From positions 2,749,001-2,813,000 of the forward strand of contig JACCIC010000002.1 of NCBI GenBank assembly GCA_018907035.1: a DNA stretch of 64,000 bases, in the 5' to 3' direction. Positions 62,236-64,000 of the stretch are shown here, one piece after another. Numbering within the stretch: position 1 is the stretch's first letter; every line of letters starts with the position of its first letter. The translations under genes were made by a program, and so were the position numbers. Source of the stretch: Sycobia sp. Sy_11 (taxonomy: Eukaryota; Arthropoda; Insecta; Hymenoptera; Epichrysomallidae). A model generated the notes under the pieces. That model was given only the letters and a program-made list of their open reading frames with translations. It was not told the origin of the DNA and ran no database searches.

Positions 62236-64000
62236 TTAACAAAATTCTGTTACGGATTCTTTGAAACTTTTACCAAAAACTGATTTTAAAACGTACTCGC
62301 AAACAAATATTAAAATTGACAATCCATATCCGCATAATGCGATAGAGACAAGTTGTGTGACCGAGGGACTTTTCAATCTGCGCTCAATTACAGTATATCG
62401 TGTTATCGTATTCGAATGTTTCGAGTAATACTGCAATACGCGTTCTATTCCAGATTCGTGAATTTTGCGCAAAATTTGACCAAATTTTTGAGAATAAGGC
62501 GACTGGGATTCAAACACGTATTGTGGCAGCATGCAGGTGAATACCGGCTTAGCAATGCTAAACTTGGACCTATTATAAACTGATAATTTTTCGTGGTGAG
62601 CATCGACGACGGTTTGCGCCATTACGCATATTATTTTCGCGTTTGCGAGTAATTTTTGTATACAGCGAGCTGCATTGTCAACATTCTTCACCTTATTTTT
62701 TATTCTTCGAACATAATAATCGTCCAGCGAAAATACTTGATTCTTGGCACCACTCAACAGATAGATTTCCAAGCCAGATTCATCTATGCTCTTATACGTA
62801 CTATATGGTTCCTCTTGCATCGTTGATATTTCTTTAACAAAATAAGAATAAAACGTAGTAATATATATAAATGACAAGCAGAACAAAGCAAAGTAAATGA
62901 TAAAATTAGACAAGCTCTTTGGAAAGTATCCTATAGGTACGCCAAAGAGGCTTTGGAATATTTTGAGGAAATTCCAATATTTTCTATCAGTATTTCTGTG
63001 CAATAATATACGAATTAAAATAGTAATTAAACAGGGCATTGCGAAGAAATAAATAAATAGTGTTTCAACCGATAGAACCTGTATTGAATTAGTACTAGGC
63101 GACCTAGGGACAACTGCCACGAATTTCACACAATCGGTTTCCAAATATAAGTTAGTAACGGCGGCTGCTAGATTTATGACTTTTGGCCCTACAAGGGCAT
63201 TTAATTTATTATTAACTAATTTTTCACGTACAACTTGTAATCCTCTAAAATAAGACTCATTTATCCCTAGTTCGCTAAAAATTATAGAAAAATTCATTGA
63301 TGCCAATGCGGTGGTGGTCAGTTCGATTTGAACAGCTCGAACCGATTCAATTTTTCCTTCTGAATTTCTGATTGCCTCCGAGGTTATATCATCGCTAATT
63401 AAGCCTAAATTTATGCGATGACCATTGACATTGCGTAATTTGTCCGGAAATAAAATCATATTTCTTTTACAAGCTATTGTTACAATTTCTCCATAAAATG
63501 GATTATAATGCTGGAAAATGCAGCTGTCTTCGTTCGTTTTCATATTTCTGATGTTTCTTAAAATAGAGAAGTCTAAAATCCGATTCATCCATGCATCGGT
63601 TAGACCAGTTATAAAAACTTCATCCGATATCAAATTGTTATTCAGGGAAACAGTTAAAATTTTTGGACTATTACATGACATAAACTTCTGCGAATAGTAA
63701 TTGATGAAACTTTTAAATTCGCTCACGCCATCATGGAACATGATATTGATTGCATTGCATATAAGATAATAAGATGAATTCCTCAGCGTAAGCTCTCTTT
63801 TATTTGAAGTGTTACGAAAGTCAATTATGAAAATTGGAGGCATTTTATGCGTTAATATTTTTATCGATCTTTCCAATTTTGATAACTCTATGCCTGTTAC
63901 AAAAGAGGAACTGTTAAAAAATATGAATAATTGACTAGACTGTAGGTTTTCCTGAATATTTAAATCCAATAAATCCAGGATAGTAGTTGAGTTGAATGCG
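62236..64000 (-). CDS. Divergent ionotropic receptor IR8 (5' partial)
   Basis: Intact minus-strand frame of at least 587 codons, open to the right edge; by alignment to IR5 only about 30 N-terminal residues (signal peptide) are outside the window. No internal stop: the codon matching the IR5/IR6 TGA is TCG (Ser, 63691-63693) in FINYYSQKFMSCNSPKIL. Landmarks: AWMNRILDFSILR, FQHYNPFYGEI, LFPDKLRNVNGHRINLGLI (S1 lobe), M1 around LFIYFFAMPCLITILIRILL, M2 around FIIYFALFCLSFIYITTFYSYF, S2 lobe (IAKPVFTCMLPQYVFESQSPY) and M3 (LVSIALCGYGLSILIFVCEYVL). No intron. Predicted chemosensory ligand-gated channel with unknown ligand, and the best reference for judging the disabled copies nearby. Confidence 0.88.
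   Translation of the reverse strand, partial: AFNSTTILDLLDLNIQENLQSSQLFIFFNSSSFVTGIELSKLERSIKILTHKMPPIFIIDFRNTSNKRELTLRNSSYYLICNAINIMFHDGVSEFKSFINYYSQKFMSCNSPKILTVSLNNNLISDEVFITGLTDAWMNRILDFSILRNIRNMKTNEDSCIFQHYNPFYGEIVTIACKRNMILFPDKLRNVNGHRINLGLISDDITSEAIRNSEGKIESVRAVQIELTTTALASMNFSIIFSELGINESYFRGLQVVREKLVNNKLNALVGPKVINLAAAVTNLYLETDCVKFVAVVPRSPSTNSIQVLSVETLFIYFFAMPCLITILIRILLHRNTDRKYWNFLKIFQSLFGVPIGYFPKSLSNFIIYFALFCLSFIYITTFYSYFVKEISTMQEEPYSTYKSIDESGLEIYLLSGAKNQVFSLDDYYVRRIKNKVKNVDNAARCIQKLLANAKIICVMAQTVVDAHHEKLSVYNRSKFSIAKPVFTCMLPQYVFESQSPYSQKFGQILRKIHESGIERVLQYYSKHSNTITRYTVIERRLKSPSVTQLVSIALCGYGLSILIFVCEYVLKSVFGKSFKESVTEFC

Overview
The window is AT-rich eukaryotic DNA with spliced genes, GT-AG introns, AATAAA-type poly(A) signals, retrotransposons and a tRNA-derived SINE. 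The genes are divergent chemosensory ionotropic receptors (IRs) and secreted RNase T2-fold proteins. This points to an insect. The style of the IRs (an NPY/NPF motif followed by a FDK or FPDK motif) suggests a hymenopteran, perhaps a parasitoid wasp, but that is inference. I saw no rRNA gene, functional tRNA gene or CRISPR array.

Layout. (1) 1-16363, plus strand: four tandem divergent IR genes, the first cut by the window edge. They share an exon pattern: a 7-nt ATG microexon (replaced in the fourth gene by a downstream ATG), a signal-peptide exon, an N-terminal-domain exon and a large ligand-binding/channel exon. (2) 16364-20006: intergenic DNA with a SINE that has clear target duplications, a GC-rich island and a decayed mariner transposase. 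(3) 20007-39100, plus strand: four three-exon genes for secreted RNase T2-like proteins in the order A1-B1-A2-B2, made by segmental duplication. The N-terminal sequences of all four have lost both RNase T2 catalytic motifs, so they look like pseudoenzymes. A 5'-truncated LINE sits between A1 and B1, and its empty site survives in the second unit. A decayed BEL/Pao LTR element and a SINE sit between B1 and A2. (4) 39100-43800: a decayed R1-like retrotransposon, a leftover spacer of a further RNase unit and an IR pseudogene fragment. (5) 43807-64000, minus strand: a second, intronless IR subfamily. It holds two nearly complete genes (IR5, IR6), one clear pseudogene (IR7) and one gene running off the right edge (IR8).

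Most striking points: IR5 and IR6 are open over about 600 codons except for one TGA at the same codon, which is a sense codon in IR8 and IR7. That fits either shared pseudogenisation or stop-codon readthrough. The RNase T2-like array combines conserved secretion, fold cysteines and 5' regions with loss of catalytic residues. B1 and B2 are almost identical in exon 1 and early intron 1 but clearly diverged in exon 2.

The two IR clusters probably act in chemosensory neurons. The RNase-like proteins are predicted to be secreted and to act by binding rather than RNA cleavage; their partner is unknown.
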